Below are positions 1 through 11,627 of a DNA stretch of 64,000 bases, in pieces. Source of the DNA: Cynocephalus volans (lineage: Eukaryota; Chordata; Mammalia; Dermoptera; Cynocephalidae); NCBI RefSeq assembly GCF_027409185.1, contig NC_084468.1, positions 102,610,001 through 102,674,000 on the forward strand, given 5' to 3'. The stretch's first letter is position 1. The number at the start of each line of letters is the position of its first letter. A model generated the notes under the pieces. The model had not been told where the DNA came from, did no database searches, and saw only the letters and a program-made list of their open reading frames with translations. The position numbers and the translations under genes are program-made.

Positions 1-1209
1 AGAAATAAAGTTTACTTTTTTTATTTTTATGTTTTAATTTCATTTTTTTCACAAACTTTTTGATGTTTCCTCATACTGTTCAGTCACTTTAAAGAGCAAA
101 ATTTCAATCAGAGAAAAACATTTAAGAGAAATGTTTGTCTGTAATGAATACAGAAGCAGAAGTCTGTAGAGTATCAAGTTTTAAAATTAGCTTTGCAACA
201 GTTTATATGACTCTAACACTATTATCATATGAAACTAGACTTTAATTCCAAAGTTTTCTCCTTGTATCATTGAAATCCAATAGTTTCCTTCTTGTACCAT
301 TGAGTATCATGCTGAATGTCAAACAGCAGGTAAAATACTGCCTTCCTTTAATATTTTCTGAGACATCGGATTTCTTTCTTTAGATATCTCCCTAGACGGC
401 CATTGCTCTCTATGTTAACTTCTATCTTTGGTTGGTCAGAATTTATGCTTTATTATAAATTTCAAAATCCCTTATTTTTGAAATACATATCATGGATTAA
501 TAATATGTTTTTCGTATGACAAAGTATGGACAATTATGGAATGATCCATTTTATAAAAATGTGCAATACACATTATACTATTAATGTTGTAAGTAGTAGA
601 AAATGTTGATAAACTTTATTCCCCCAGTAATAAACATGTCTTGCCACAGTCATGTTGAAATTGGATTAAGCAAGGAAATGTTCACTATTCTGTCTTTCCA
701 CATCCCATCATTTGTTGCTTAGGAAGGCTGATGTGAACAATAGTCTGTTTGTTGTATTTCTCATAACCTCATGTTTTCTCTAATAACATCCCTGAAACTA
801 TATATAATAAATAACCTAGAGGGAATTGCACTGAGATGTCTATCAAGAAACTTAGATTTTTCTCTTGTCTCTGACAACTGTAGTTCTATTAACTAGGGAA
901 ATATCTAATCATCTGTTCCTAAAAGTCTGTGTCTGTGAAATGTAGTAGTTAGGCAAGACATTTCCCAGATGAATGGCATAATATCTGTGACTCAATAATA
1001 GTGATTGGCACTTTTTCAAAATTTTCCAAATCATTTTAAGGAATAACTTCTTGAGAAAAGAAGGTAATCAAGGTTGTGTGGATTTCCTGTAACTGCTAGA
1101 CTGACAAAGGAAGACACCTAGGATGACCTCAGAGATTCCAGGGACACCAAAAGTAATGGGAATCCAGCTTTGAAAATGATGAATGTCATAGTAAGTTTCT
1201 CTGCACAAA
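1..1209. other. Unassigned AT-rich intergenic DNA
   Basis: I see no gene, RNA or repeat family here that I can name. The sequence is AT-rich with short T and A runs and stop codons in all frames. Confidence 0.6.
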
Positions 1210-1630
1210 CAGAAACTTCCAAGACTTAACCAAGAAGAAATAGAAAACCTGAACAGACCAATAGCAAGCAAAGAGATTGAAGCAGTAATCAGCAATCTTC
1301 CAACAAAGAAAAGCCCAGGACTGGTTGGTTTTACAGCTGAATTTTATCAAACCTTTAAAGAAGAATTAATATCACTTCTCTTCAAATTTTTGCAAAAACT
1401 TGAAATAGAAGCCATTCTCCCAAACTCATTCTATTAGTCCAGCATCACTCTGATACCCAAGCCAGACTGAGATATAACAAAAAAAGTAAATTGCAGGCCA
1501 GTATCATTGATGAACATAGATGCAAAAATCCTCAACAAATATTAGCAAACAGAATACAGCAACACATCAAAAAAATTATACACCGTGATCAAGTGGAATT
1601 CATCCCAGAGATGCAAGGATAGCTCAACAT

Positions 1631-2062
1631 ATGCAAGTGAATAAATGTGATACATCACATCAACAAACTCAAGGACAGAAACTATATGATTATCATAATA
1701 GATGCAGAAAAGCATTTGACAAAATACAACATCTCAAATTAGTTATAGAAGGAAACTATCTCAACACAATAAAAGCCATTTATAACAAACCAATGGCCAA
1801 TATTATCCTAAATGGGAAAAGGTTGAAAGCTTTTCCTTTAAGAACAGGAACAAGACAAAGATGCCCACTCTCGCCACTCCTATTTAACATAGAATTGAAA
1901 GTACTAGCCAGAGCAGTTAGGCAAGAAAAAGAAAAAAATCACATCCAGATAGGAAAGGACAAAGTCAAACTATCCCTGTTCGCAGATGACATGATCTTAT
2001 ATATAGAAAAACCTTCAGACTCTACTAAAAAACTCTTACAGCTGATCAACAATTTCAAGTAA
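1631..2062 (+). pseudogene. L1 ORF2 reverse transcriptase palm fragment
   Basis: This is the longest surviving open stretch of the old L1, 143 codons. It covers the central reverse transcriptase palm and ends soon after the catalytic FADD motif (the two aspartates are at about residues 118-119). A real ORF2p is about 1275 residues, so this is roughly a tenth of the protein. The first methionine is fortuitous, since L1 homology continues upstream past stops. It is non-functional. Confidence 0.8.
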
Positions 2063-2171
2063 TGTTGCAGGATACAAAATTAACACCCCAAAATCAGTAG
2101 CATTCTTATATTCCAGTAACAAACTAGCAGAAAAAGAAATCAAGAAGGTATGCCCATTTTTAATAGTCACC

Positions 2172-2197
2172 CAAAATAAAATAAAATAAAATAAAAT
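2172..2197 (+). repeat. (AAAAT)n microsatellite
   Basis: About five copies of AAAAT lie inside the old L1 ORF2, at a point where intact L1s have only a short AATAAAATA-like stretch. It is a later expansion within a dead element. Confidence 0.85.
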
Positions 2198-2425
2198 GCC
2201 TAGGAATCAATTTACCAAGGAGGGGAAAGATCTTTACAGTGAGAACTACAAAATACTGCTGAAAGAAACTAAAGAGGACACAAAGAGATGGAAAGACATA
2301 TCATGCTCTTGGACAGGAAGAATTAACATTGTGAAAATGTCTGTTCTACCCAAAGCAATCTACAGATTCAAATGCAATCCCCATCACTCTTAACAGAAAT
2401 AGAAAAAAGCAATCCTGGCATTCTT

Positions 2426-2573
2426 TGTTTTTTTATACATACACGTGTGGTACAATGTTGATTTTCAATAATTGTGCACAATATGTGGTGGTTAGATCAG
2501 TATAGATAGCTTATTCATCATTACAATACACAATCATTCTTTGTGTCCATTTACCAATTCCTCATTAGCCCCC
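2426..2573 (-). mobile_element. Probable L1 3'-end fragment nested in L1 ORF2
   Basis: About 148 bp interrupt the ORF2 homology, which stops at 2425 and resumes at about 2574 with almost no loss. The insert begins with a T run and resembles an inverted L1 3'UTR. I could not define a target duplication, so the family call is tentative; that it is an insertion is well supported. Confidence 0.45.
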
Positions 2574-2682
2574 TATGGAACTACAAAAGACCTTGAATAT
2601 CCAAAGCAATCCTGAGCAAAAAATAAAATAAAATAAAGCTGCAGGCATAATGCTACCCAACTTCAAATTATATTACAAAGCT

Positions 2683-3145
2683 ATTGGGAAATTCTATTAT
2701 TCAAGACATTTTCATTTCTTTCCATTAAAGGAATCTTTCATTAACTGTCCTCTAAATCTCAAACAGTTATATACTTTATTCTAGAGATTTAGTGAAACTT
2801 GTTGAAAAATACTACTGGTTGAATCGTTGGTATATTTTCCTTTATTGTAGGGAGAAATCAAAATATTAGCTTATTTCTACTATCTTTGAACTGCCTTATT
2901 GATAAGATCTGAGGACTTTAATCTTTGAATCATCCCTGTGGGAAAATTAGATAGGAAGTGCTAGAGGAGAAATGCACTGAGCCAGAGTGACCCTCTAGAG
3001 GTTGTTATCAACCAGGAGAGAAGTAATAAAGCTTAGAACAAAGAAACAGGCAATGTACAGACAAGACATATATCAGTGTGTGAACATTTCAGAAAGTGGA
3101 ATGGTCAAATTAGAGAGGTTTAGTAGTTATATGGAGAAAGGAAAG
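2683..3145. other. Unassigned DNA between L1 and LTR
   Basis: AT-rich sequence with no coding potential or repeat family that I recognise. Confidence 0.5.
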
Positions 3146-3587
3146 TGTCTTAGTTTGCTTTCTATTACTTATAACAGAACACCAGAAACTGGATAAGCCA
3201 TAAAAAACCAAAGTTTATTTCTAACAGTTCTGGAGGCTGGGAAGTCCAGGGTTGAGGAGTCACATCTGGTGAGGGTTTTCTCCTTGATGGGGATTCTATG
3301 TAGAGTCCTCAGGCAGTGCAGGACATCACATGATGAAGGAACTGAGTGTGCTAGCTCAGGTATCTCTTTCTATTCTTATAAAGCTACCAGTCCCACTCCT
3401 GTAATAACCTATTAATCTATAATCCATTGATCCATGGGTGGATTAATCCCTTATGACTCAATGTCATTAACAAAGGTTAAACTACATGGAATAAAACTAT
3501 ATGGAATAAAAACTACGTGGAATAAAGGTGTTTATCACATTATCAATTTAACATTTGAGAGAATATATAAAATATTTTAAATTAGTC
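3146..3587 (-). mobile_element. MaLR-type LTR (MST/MLT-like), inverted
   Basis: The plus strand shows the reverse complement of a MaLR-like LTR 3' end: a TTAGTTTGCTTTCTATTACT-like start, then a CTGGAGGCTGGGAAGTCCA-like block and the AAAGTTTATTT block. These non-autonomous ERVL-related LTRs carry promoter and polyadenylation signals only. The distal half is decayed and contains three tandem copies of an approximately 16-bp unit (3480-3528). The subfamily is uncertain. A second copy of the same family lies directly next to it in the same orientation. Confidence 0.75.
3480..3528 (+). repeat. Three-copy 16-17 bp tandem repeat
   Basis: The unit ACTACATGGAATAAA is repeated three times with small changes (ACTATATGG, ACTACGTGG). 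It sits inside the decayed end of the MaLR LTR. Confidence 0.85.
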
Positions 3588-4012
3588 TAATGTATATGAA
3601 TGCACTTCTGCTGCTTATAACAGAATATCTGAAACTGGGTAATTTATAAAGGAATGAAATTTATTTCTTACAGTTTCAGAAGCTGGTAAGTTTAACATCC
3701 AGGGAACACATCTGGCAAGGATCTCCCAGGTGGTGAACATCTACAGCAATTCAGGGTATCACATTATGAGAGAAAATGGCATAAGCAAGAGAGACCTAAC
3801 TTTATCACCTGCCATCCTTATAAGGCCTTCGGAACCATGCCCATTACTTCACAAATGGATCAATCCATTCACAGTCCTTGTACAGTCCTTACAATTTAAT
3901 CACCTTTTAAGGGCCCTGCCTTTCAAATAACATAATCAGATTTCCCATCCTCTTAGCACTGTTTACAATAAGGGTCAAGCTTCAATGTGTTTGAGAGAAC
4001 ATTAAATACACA
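3588..4012 (-). mobile_element. Second MaLR-type LTR, inverted and adjacent
   Basis: The sequence restarts with the same LTR 3'-end block (CTTATAACAGAATATCTGAA, AAACTGGGTAATTTATAAAG) and runs to the decayed LTR start near 4012. Both LTRs point the same way and touch. Either two insertions landed side by side, or the pair is what remains of an element that lost its interior. No target duplication was resolved. Confidence 0.75.
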
Positions 4013-6364
4013 GCAAGAGGATTGCTTGAAAAATTATACATACAGAAAAGAAAGCGTGACATTTGTTTTTACATGAGCTGTAACTGCCTCCATGGAGAAA
4101 ACCACAGTAGGTCAATCAGAGTGACTGACTTTTGAATGATTTCTCCATTATTGGTCTACGAAGGTTAATTTTCTGTATGTTTCCACTTACAGGTTATCAC
4201 TTAGCCATTTCATCCACTGAAGATCTCAAAAAGATCTCAGCTTCCTCACAGACAAAGTGCTGTGAGCTATGCAGCTTTTCTTGTTTCATAATCCTCTTCT
4301 TACTACCAAGTTTGTTTTCGTGTATGATGCCAAGAGCCCAGACTATTTGCACTCTGAAGAGACAGCAGTGAAATCTGAAGTATCAGCATTGGCTCTAAAT
4401 AGAAGTGGATTCTCACTGCAGTCGCATTTGGCTCTCTTGTGCATGGTGGAAGAACCCCCATGTGGTGAGATTCTAAAATCTGAAACTACATTTATAACAA
4501 AGAGAAACCTGCTCACTTCTGTTACTTCTATTTCCAAGCATTTCCCCTGGAACAGGAGATACAAGTACAGATTACTCAAAAAGAGCAGCAAAAACTAACT
4601 AATTCACATCCATACATTGTTATTTTTAAATATGTGATTTGAATTTTCCATAACAGAGAGAAAAATAGGGCACTGTGCCATATACGTAAACTGTGATTTT
4701 TAAAACAACAAAATTCCTATTGATATTTTGTAGACATTTCTGAGAAAATAGTGAAAATCAAACCAGTCATCCAGTTGTCAAATGTCAGAATTCTTTGCCA
4801 TACCAATATTTTAGAAATATCACTTCACCAGAAGTTGTCTATCACTGTATATTTAATCATCTTTGATTAATTTTGTCATATTTTGTATGTGGCAAATTGA
4901 ATGAGAAACCATAAAATAAGCACATATTTTAATACTTGTATAAAACAAAACTAATTTTAATTTATCCCCTACATTGTTAGTGCTAGTGACCAAAATCATA
5001 ATCTCTGAGTTGTCAACAAAATAATATTTATACTAAACTTATGAAAATGTATTCTCATCTGCAGAAATACAGCATTTTATCCTTTTATCATTATTCTTGC
5101 CTCTCTTAATTTCTGTTATTATGAATAATGTACTATTTCTAATTATTAGCTATTTAAAATGATAAATCTCGCTCTGGATAGACTTTCACTGTTTTCTGTT
5201 GAAAGTGACTATTAAATCAATCTTTACTCTTTTTCCATATTAAAGTATCTCTACTGTCCTTTTTTCCATGAGTTTTTTCTGGACTCATCTTGGTAAACTT
5301 CCAATTTGTGGTAATCATAATATTTTTACACCTTTTTATGATAGGAGAAACCATGTTGCATAGTCTACACTCATTATTGCCATTATTTCATAGGATTTTT
5401 TTTTATGTTGGATAAAATATTACTGTCATTCTTCAAAGAATAATTAATAGTATTTCAAAAATCTACACATGCAATTCAAGACACAAACATTGAAATGGGC
5501 AGTGGGTGCTAATTTATATTGAATGGAGGTCATCGATTCATTCTAATCATTTCCTGGTAATTTTGAGTTAAATTAATTTGTAGCATGGATGAAGCTAAGA
5601 ATCTGACACAGAGTCATACATTTGAAAACAAATAAAACAGTACTACACATATTTGCTTCTATCTTCTCAGATAGTTACATCCCAATAGATAGACATTCCT
5701 TCTCAATTTGTGCTGTGATGAACTCATACCTTTCTTTTGCTCCATCACCTGTAGGAAAAATATGTATTTGTTTCACCTTGCTTTAGAGTGTTCAAGTCAA
5801 AACATGAATTTAGTATTTTCCTGAGAATTTCAGCCCTGTGAACAATAAGGCAAATATGAGGAACTGATTTTCACCATGTTAGTATACTGCGAAGCTGGAA
5901 ATTATAGTAAAAACAAAACTGAGCATTTAAGGAAATCCTTACAGCAGGCAACATCATCCAAACAATCATTAAATAAGATTTCAAAATTTCCATTTCTACT
6001 GAAGTCTATGTTAGCATTCTAATGCATATCAGCCACCCATTCTCCCACTTGAGACCTAGTGCAGTAACCTGTGTTTTTTGGGAAAAGAAAAAATCAAGAA
6101 CATACCTGGTTTGGGAGAGGATTTCGATTTGACTTTACAAAACAGTACATAGCAGAATATCATGGTGAAAAGAGAAAGCAATAGGTTACTATTTTCAAAT
6201 TTACTACCCATTCCTCCCATCACTCCTTGTATTTCTAAAATTCCTACTACAATGTATAAGTTTGTTCTCAAAAGTAACATTTTGGTGAATGTAAAAGAAA
6301 TTAACATGCATTAAGTAACTTTCATATGCCAGATGATAATGATTATTTTTTTATTTAAAACTTA
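4013..6364. other. Unassigned AT-rich intergenic DNA
   Basis: Over 2.3 kb with no recognisable gene or repeat. The open frames here are under 110 codons, have no domain I know, and overlap one another on opposite strands, so I treat them as chance. Confidence 0.5.
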
Positions 6365-6566
6365 CAGAATTCTTACACACTGTTAAGTACTTTTCATACC
6401 TTTACTTGCTTATTTATTCTTACAAATAAATCATTTAAAGGAGGCAGATTTATTAACATCATTTTACAAATGAGATAACTGATAGTAATTGATAGGGCTA
6501 GAGTTTGTACTGAGAAAATTTGGCTCCAGAGTCTGCGCTCTTACTCACTCCATGATATTGCCTTTA
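6365..6566 (-). mobile_element. MIR SINE, inverted
   Basis: The order of blocks matches an inverted MIR: a bulk resembling CATTTTACAAATGAGATAACT (the former poly-T/core side), then TTTGGCTCCAGAGTCTGCGC and CTCTTACTCACTCCATGATA near the tRNA-derived head. MIR is an ancient tRNA-derived SINE spread with help from L2. It is heavily diverged and inert. Confidence 0.7.
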
Positions 6567-6689
6567 GGCTCATCTCTGTGCTGGTACATAACCATGTCAT
6601 ATTACATAACCCATTGGACAGATTACAGATCACTGTGATGAAAACCTGACTTAGAGTAATAAATTCAGTGTTTGAGATTTGATCATTTA

Positions 6690-6800
6690 ATAGGGTTTTA
6701 GATATTTTTTTTGTCTGCACTTTCCCTATCTGAGAAATGGCAAAAAATACCAGCTGTCACTGACTTCAAGAAAGTTGTAAGGATGCAATAAGAAGATTGA
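6690..6800 (+). mobile_element. Possible MIR fragment
   Basis: The stretch CCCTATCTGAGAAATGGCAA followed by a GTTGTAAGGATGCAATAAGA-like block resembles the MIR central region in the sense direction. It is short and diverged. Confidence 0.35.
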
Positions 6801-7078
6801 TGTAAAAAGAGATTGAAGCCATGAGAATTACAATTTAATTCATACAATTACAATTTTGTTCTTACAGTGTAGCTCATTGGAATAGCTTTAATTATTAGAA
6901 TATACTTTGGAACAAAAATATGCCTGCCTAATGTCATGAACCAATTAAATTATATTTTTCAATGTTAAATGTCCAGATTTTAAAAAACACATTCTCCAGA
7001 TCTTTCATTTAACTCTTGATAAATTCAGGTTTGAACACTGTTCCAGATCCTCCATTAAAATCTTTTTTTCCAAATCTT

Positions 7079-7186
7079 TTATATATATAGATATACACAC
7101 ACACACATACACACACACGCACACACACACACATACACATACATACACACATACACACACGTATATATGTACACACACACATATAT
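7079..7186 (+). repeat. (CA)n / (TA)n microsatellite
   Basis: An interrupted (CA)n tract with TACA variants, flanked by TATATA runs. Cysteine/valine-rich open frames across it are artefacts of the dinucleotide. Confidence 0.95.
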
Positions 7187-8105
7187 TTTTTTCTTGATAA
7201 GTTCCATTTCAAAAGAGACACTCAGGAGTAAACTTTGGTGTGAACAGTGCAGATATTCTCCAGCTATTATTATTATTTTTTTTTTTTCTGGAAAGCCTAC
7301 CTATTATCTCATTTGTTCTAGGTGATATATATTTACTATTATACACTATTTTTTAACTTTTTATCTTCTTTCCTAGTACTGTCCATCAAATATAATCCTT
7401 ACAGGCCATCTTAATTCCTTCAGGATTACTTATTGATATTCCAACTATTTCCAGTTATGCTGGAAATGGCATACTTTCTCCCTGCCGTCTTGTCCTATGG
7501 ACCTCATATGTAGCATCATGAGGGCAGCTGGGCCTCCTGTAGTTACAGCAGGAGTCCCAAAGCACAGGGGCAGTGCAGAAACCATAGTATGTGTTTAAAA
7601 TCAGGAATATGATAAGGCTATCGTAGAGAACACATTTATTGTAAATCAAGATTCTAGATTGAGCTTCAACAAATTAAGGCAATTTTGACAATGAAAGAGT
7701 ATTTTGACATTTTCTTCTGGAGCATATAAGTGCTCTCTGTCATAACAGAAATTTACAATTTTAAAAGTAGTTGCCATAAGGCAGAGACTGAAGTATTCAG
7801 TTCCTGGAACAGACCTCAGTAAGAAAAGTAAAGATCAAGTAGTTTCAAACTGAAATGGTGTTCACATGTAAATTTTTAAGAAGATAAATGGATATAGGTT
7901 GAATAGGAATACATGAAGATCAACTCAGAAGAAATACATAACTTTAGAGTGCAAATTACTGAGCAAACTATATGCTTTATGAAATCCCTTTCAATCTCAT
8001 AGATCAATGACTTGATTTTTTAATTCACATAAATGTGAACAATTCTGATTTAAAATTTTTAATCCTAGGAGATTGTTTCTATGACTGTTTAACTCACTTT
8101 TCAGA
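7187..8105. other. Unassigned DNA
   Basis: Nothing recognised apart from a T run near 7275-7288. Confidence 0.5.
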
Positions 8106-8330
8106 TTGGATTCCAGTTCCACAGCTTATTGGTCACATGGATGTGGACCTAGACATCTTGAAAAACCTGAGTGCTTCCATTTTATTACATGTAGACTGAG
8201 GATAACAGTACTAGCTTCAAATCACTTTAATATAATTAAAATATATCATCCATTTAAGGAGTTTAGAAACTGTCTGTCTCTTAATTACTCAATATTGAGT
8301 TATTATTGTAATTATTAAGTGAAACATTTT
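8106..8330 (+). mobile_element. MIR-family SINE fragment
   Basis: The order of blocks around GGTCACATGGATGTGGACCT and TTACATGTAGACTGAGGATA, then ACAGTACTAGCTTC, fits the MIR core in the sense orientation (CTGTGTGACCTTGG-like, then CATCTGTAAAATGGGGATAA-like). It is diverged; MIR3 is possible. Confidence 0.55.
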
Positions 8331-9917
8331 CATATTTATGACTATAAGCATGTCAACAGCTTATATAAATTCAGAATTTGCAATTTGTGATTGTCACAAG
8401 TCCATATGGTATGACTCTTTGCTTTGATTTTGAGTAGCTTTTGTGATGCTAGTTTTAGGTCTAGGCTTCCAAGTTTCATATGACCGACAATTACAGGAAG
8501 TAAAATATAAGTTGCTTAAAAATCTATTGTATTTTCCCAAAGCATCTGATATATCTTCATGGCTTTAGGAATAGGAAAAGAAAACAAAGTTTTCCAGTGC
8601 CATTTTATCCTATTTTTTCAATAATTTACACTTAGGTGACAGTGGAAGAGGAAAGGAAGGGCAGAGGAGCTCTGAAGTGTCAATTTCACCATTTCAAAAC
8701 AAGTACACTCTGAAATTAATGTTTCCCCCTGCCAAAAAAAAAAAAAATGCTGGAGGATATTTCCTCTTTGCTCAGAACAAACATTTCTTCCTGTGTGTTT
8801 GCTACAAAGAAATAATCTGTTATCATTTTATAAAGAATAGAAGCTGGAATTTAACAGAATAATAGATGGGGTTATAGGCTAAAACACCACAAACAGAACA
8901 TCTGTGATAAAAGAAAGAAAAATAAATTTCATGCTGACAGATACCAACCAAAATAATAGATTTACTGAAGCAAGTATATAGCAATTAGTGTGTAGATCCC
9001 TTTGATTGTCACTTGAGAGAATATTTGCTATATATCCTGTTTCTCTTTGAAGCTTTCCTTCCAGGCAAATACCAGATGGATTATGTATTAGAAAAGGTTT
9101 TGTCTGGAGCATTTCCAGATACAATTATATAAATACTTTCTTATGAGGCTTTACTGGAGAAATCTGAAGGTCGAATCCCCGATGAAACCTGAACAAGAAT
9201 GTTTTATTATTTCCGAATGAAGTAAAATATAATGTGAATATATTGTGGCTGGCAGGTAATATTTTTTTTTTAATTAGCTCTTTCAAACATCCTATTTTGT
9301 AAGTTGTAAAATAAATATTTCAAAGATTGGCATACACATAACCAAAATAATGAAATATCCAAAAAGAGCAATATATCCTAGATAAAAGATCACTCACAAA
9401 AGAAATCTATATTTATTGCCTGCAAAATGACAAAGCCAAATGGCATTGATTCTGGCATAATGCACTACATAGCCTCCATCCATCTCTTCAGGTCCTGAAG
9501 CAGAGATTAATATATTCTTTGCCTGGAGGAGTCTGAGGGAGTCCCTGGATTTAGATACAGTGTCTCTAGATGGCTGATGTGATTAAAGAATAATCAACAT
9601 CTTTTGTAAAAGCTTCATTTTCCAACATTGTGTAGGAAGAAAATGTTTACATCACAAAGGTATTTCTGATCAAACTTTGGTCTTCAAGTCTATGTTTCAG
9701 GTCTTGCAATTCTAATAGAACCATTATATCAATTATATTTGTTAAGTCTCCCAGCTGAGTTCAAGTAAAGGCATTTGTATATATTAATTTAAAATCTGTT
9801 ATTAGTACAATATGACTTTTCTTACATTTTCAATAAATACTAATGATACAATATTACAGTGCAGTTTAAAAACTTTTATGACCTCTGCCTTGCAAAGCAG
9901 AAGGTATCATAAGCTTT
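8331..9917. other. Unassigned AT-rich DNA
   Basis: No gene or named repeat. It contains an A13 run near 8737 and short T runs. Confidence 0.5.
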
Positions 9918-9931
9918 AAATAATTGTCAAC
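9918..9931 (+). repeat. Target site duplication of the young L1, left copy
   Basis: AAATAATTGTCAAC matches 11614-11627 exactly and brackets the L1 with its inverted 5' end and A-rich tail. Confidence 0.93.
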
Positions 9932-10101
9932 TTCTGAGAAAAATGTCTTTGGAATTTTGATGGGGATTGCATTGAATTTGTATATCACTTTGGGTAGTAT
10001 GGACATTTTCACTACGTTGATTCTTCCAATCCAAGAGCATGGGATATCTTTCCATCTTCTTGTATCCTCTCTAATTTCTCTCAGCAGTGGTTTGTAGTTC
10101 T
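9932..10101 (-). mobile_element. Inverted 5' segment of the L1
   Basis: Read on the minus strand, this is the ORF2 segment that normally lies just before the forward part. It includes TGGAAAGATATCCCATGCTC-like and AAAATGTCCATACTACCCAA-like blocks, also seen in the old L1 at 2289-2353. Its far end repeats the first 41 bp of the forward segment. Confidence 0.93.
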
Positions 10102-10142
10102 ATGCAATCCCCATCAAAATTCCAAAGACATTTTTCTCAGAA

Positions 10143-11453
10143 ATGGAAAAAACTATCCAGACATTTATATGGAACAATAAAAGACCACGCATAGCCAAAG
10201 CAATGCTGAGCAAAAAAAATAAAGCTGGAGGCATAACACTACCTGACTTTAAGCTATACTACAAAGCTATAATAACCAAAACAGTATGGTACTGGCATAA
10301 AAACAGACACACTGACCAATGGAATAGAATAGAGAATCCAGAAATCAACCCACACACTTACTGTCAGCTGATCTTTGACAAAGGCACCAAGCCTATTCAC
10401 TGGCAAAGGGACTGCCTCTTCAGCAAATGGTGCTGGGATAACTGGATATCCATATGCAGGAGAATGAAACTAGATCCATACCTCTCACCGTATACTAAAA
10501 TCAACTCAAAATGGATTAAGGATTTAAATATACACCCTGAAACAATAAAACTTCTTAAAGAAAACATAGGAGAAACACTTCAGGAAATAGGACTGGACAC
10601 AGACTTCATGAATACGACCCCAAAAGCACGGGCAACCAAAGGAAAAATAAACAAATGGGATTATATCAAACTAAAAAGCTTCTGCACAGCAAAAGAAACA
10701 ATTAAAAGAGTTAAAAGACAACCAACAGAGTGGGAGAAAATATTTGCAAAATATATATCTGACAAAGGATTAATATCCAGAATATATAAGGTACTCAAAC
10801 CACTGTACAAGAAGAAAACAAGCAACCCAATTAAAAAATGGGCAAAAGAGCTAAGGAGGCATTTCTCTAAGGAAGATATACAAATGGCTAACAGACATAT
10901 GAAAAAATGCTCAACATCACTCAGCATCCGGGAAATGCAAATCAAAACCACATTGAGATACCATCTAACCCCAGTTAGGATGGCTAAAATCCAAAAGACT
11001 ATGAACGATAAATGCTGGCGAGGTTGCGGAGAAAAAGGAACTCTCATACATTGTTGGTGGGACTGCAAAATGGTGCAGCCTCTATGGAAAATGGTATGGA
11101 GGTTCCTCAAACAAGTGCAGATAGATCTACCATACGACCCAGCTATCCCACTGTTGGGAATATACCCAGAGGAATGGAAATCATCAAGTCGAAGGTATAC
11201 CTGTTTCCCAATGTTTATCGCAGCACTCTTTACAATAGCCAAGAGTTGCAACCAGCCCAAATGCCCATCATCGGATGAGTGGATACGGAAAATGTGGTAC
11301 ATCTACACAATGGAATACTACTCAGCTATAAAAACGAATGAAATACTGCCATTTGCAACAACATGGATGGACCTTGAGAGAATTATATTAAGTGAAACAA
11401 GTCAGGCACAGAAAGAGAAATACCACATGTTCTCACTTATTGGTGGGAGCTAA
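10143..11453 (+). pseudogene. L1 ORF2p C-terminal fragment, open for 436 codons
   Basis: This frame encodes roughly the last third of L1 ORF2p (the full protein is about 1275 residues). It has lost the endonuclease and reverse transcriptase and keeps the C-terminal region, including the cysteine-rich segment: cysteines in CWRGCG at about residues 293-297 and HCWWDC just after. That region binds RNA and helps target-primed reverse transcription in intact L1s. The methionine at 10143 is an internal residue, not a true start; the reading is continuous with L1 homology from 10102. The frame ends in the normal L1 position, just before the 3'UTR. No internal stop is present, which suggests young age, but it is a fragment with no evidence of its own expression. 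Confidence 0.9.
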
Positions 11454-11613
11454 AAATTAATATATAAATTCACACACACACACACACACAAACGGGGGGG
11501 GAGAAGATATAACAACTACAATTATTTGAAGTTGATACGACAAGCAAACAGAAAGGACATTGTTGGGGGGGAGGGGGGGAAAAAAGAAAAAAATAAAATA
11601 AAATAAAATAAAT
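11454..11613 (+). mobile_element. L1 3'UTR with G runs and A-rich tail
   Basis: After the ORF2 stop come (CA)n at 11471-11490, a G8 run at 11494-11501, a G7-A-G7 block at 11565-11579 and an (AAAAT)-rich tail. G-rich 3'UTR tracts able to form quadruplexes are a usual L1 trait. Compared with the L1 at 27377-28556, this copy stops right after the second G block and lacks about 70 bp. Confidence 0.85.
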
Positions 11614-11627
11614 AAATAATTGTCAAC
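11614..11627 (+). repeat. Target site duplication of the young L1, right copy
   Basis: Exact match to 9918-9931. Confidence 0.93.

Larger units (their letters stand above)
1210..2682 (+). mobile_element. Old 5'- and 3'-truncated L1, ORF2 reverse transcriptase region
   Basis: This is a decayed LINE-1 on the plus strand covering the ORF2 reverse transcriptase domain. Reading frames interrupted by stops and frameshifts show the typical order: the segment before the RT (KKSPG-like at about 1305), the RT palm with a FADDMILY catalytic motif at about 1980-2003, and the segment following it to about 2682. ORF2p nicks target DNA and copies L1 RNA at the nick. This copy cannot do so because of stops such as the one before position 1440. 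A pentanucleotide (AAAAT) expansion lies within the former coding region at 2172-2197. Positions 2426-2573 are foreign sequence inserted into ORF2. No target duplication was found, so both ends are approximate. L1 identity is sure; the subfamily is not. Confidence 0.9.
9932..11613 (+). mobile_element. Young L1 retrotransposon with 5' inversion
   Basis: This is a 5'-truncated LINE-1 of about 1.68 kb. Its first 170 bp (9932-10101) are ORF2 sequence in reverse orientation. From 10102 it reads forward through the ORF2 C-terminus, a 3'UTR with (CA)n and two G runs, and an AAAAT-rich tail. An exact 14-bp target duplication encloses both segments, so inversion happened during integration. This is the known outcome of twin priming, where a second target strand primes internally on the L1 RNA. 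The inverted and direct parts share 41 bp. The open C-terminal frame and the good match to the L1 at 27377-28556 mark a recent family. It is immobile because it lacks ORF1, endonuclease and RT. Confidence 0.95.

Noticed and set aside
4269..4598. 109-codon frame with a matching minus-strand frame of 82 codons
   Set aside because: Both strands are open over the same interval, no domain, no conserved start context; chance.
7009..7221. Cysteine/valine-rich 70-codon frame
   Set aside because: It is a translation of the (CA)n microsatellite.
10661..11302. 213-codon open frame on the minus strand
   Set aside because: It is exactly antisense to the intact L1 ORF2 fragment and recurs antisense to the other young L1 (27757-28254); a codon-bias shadow.
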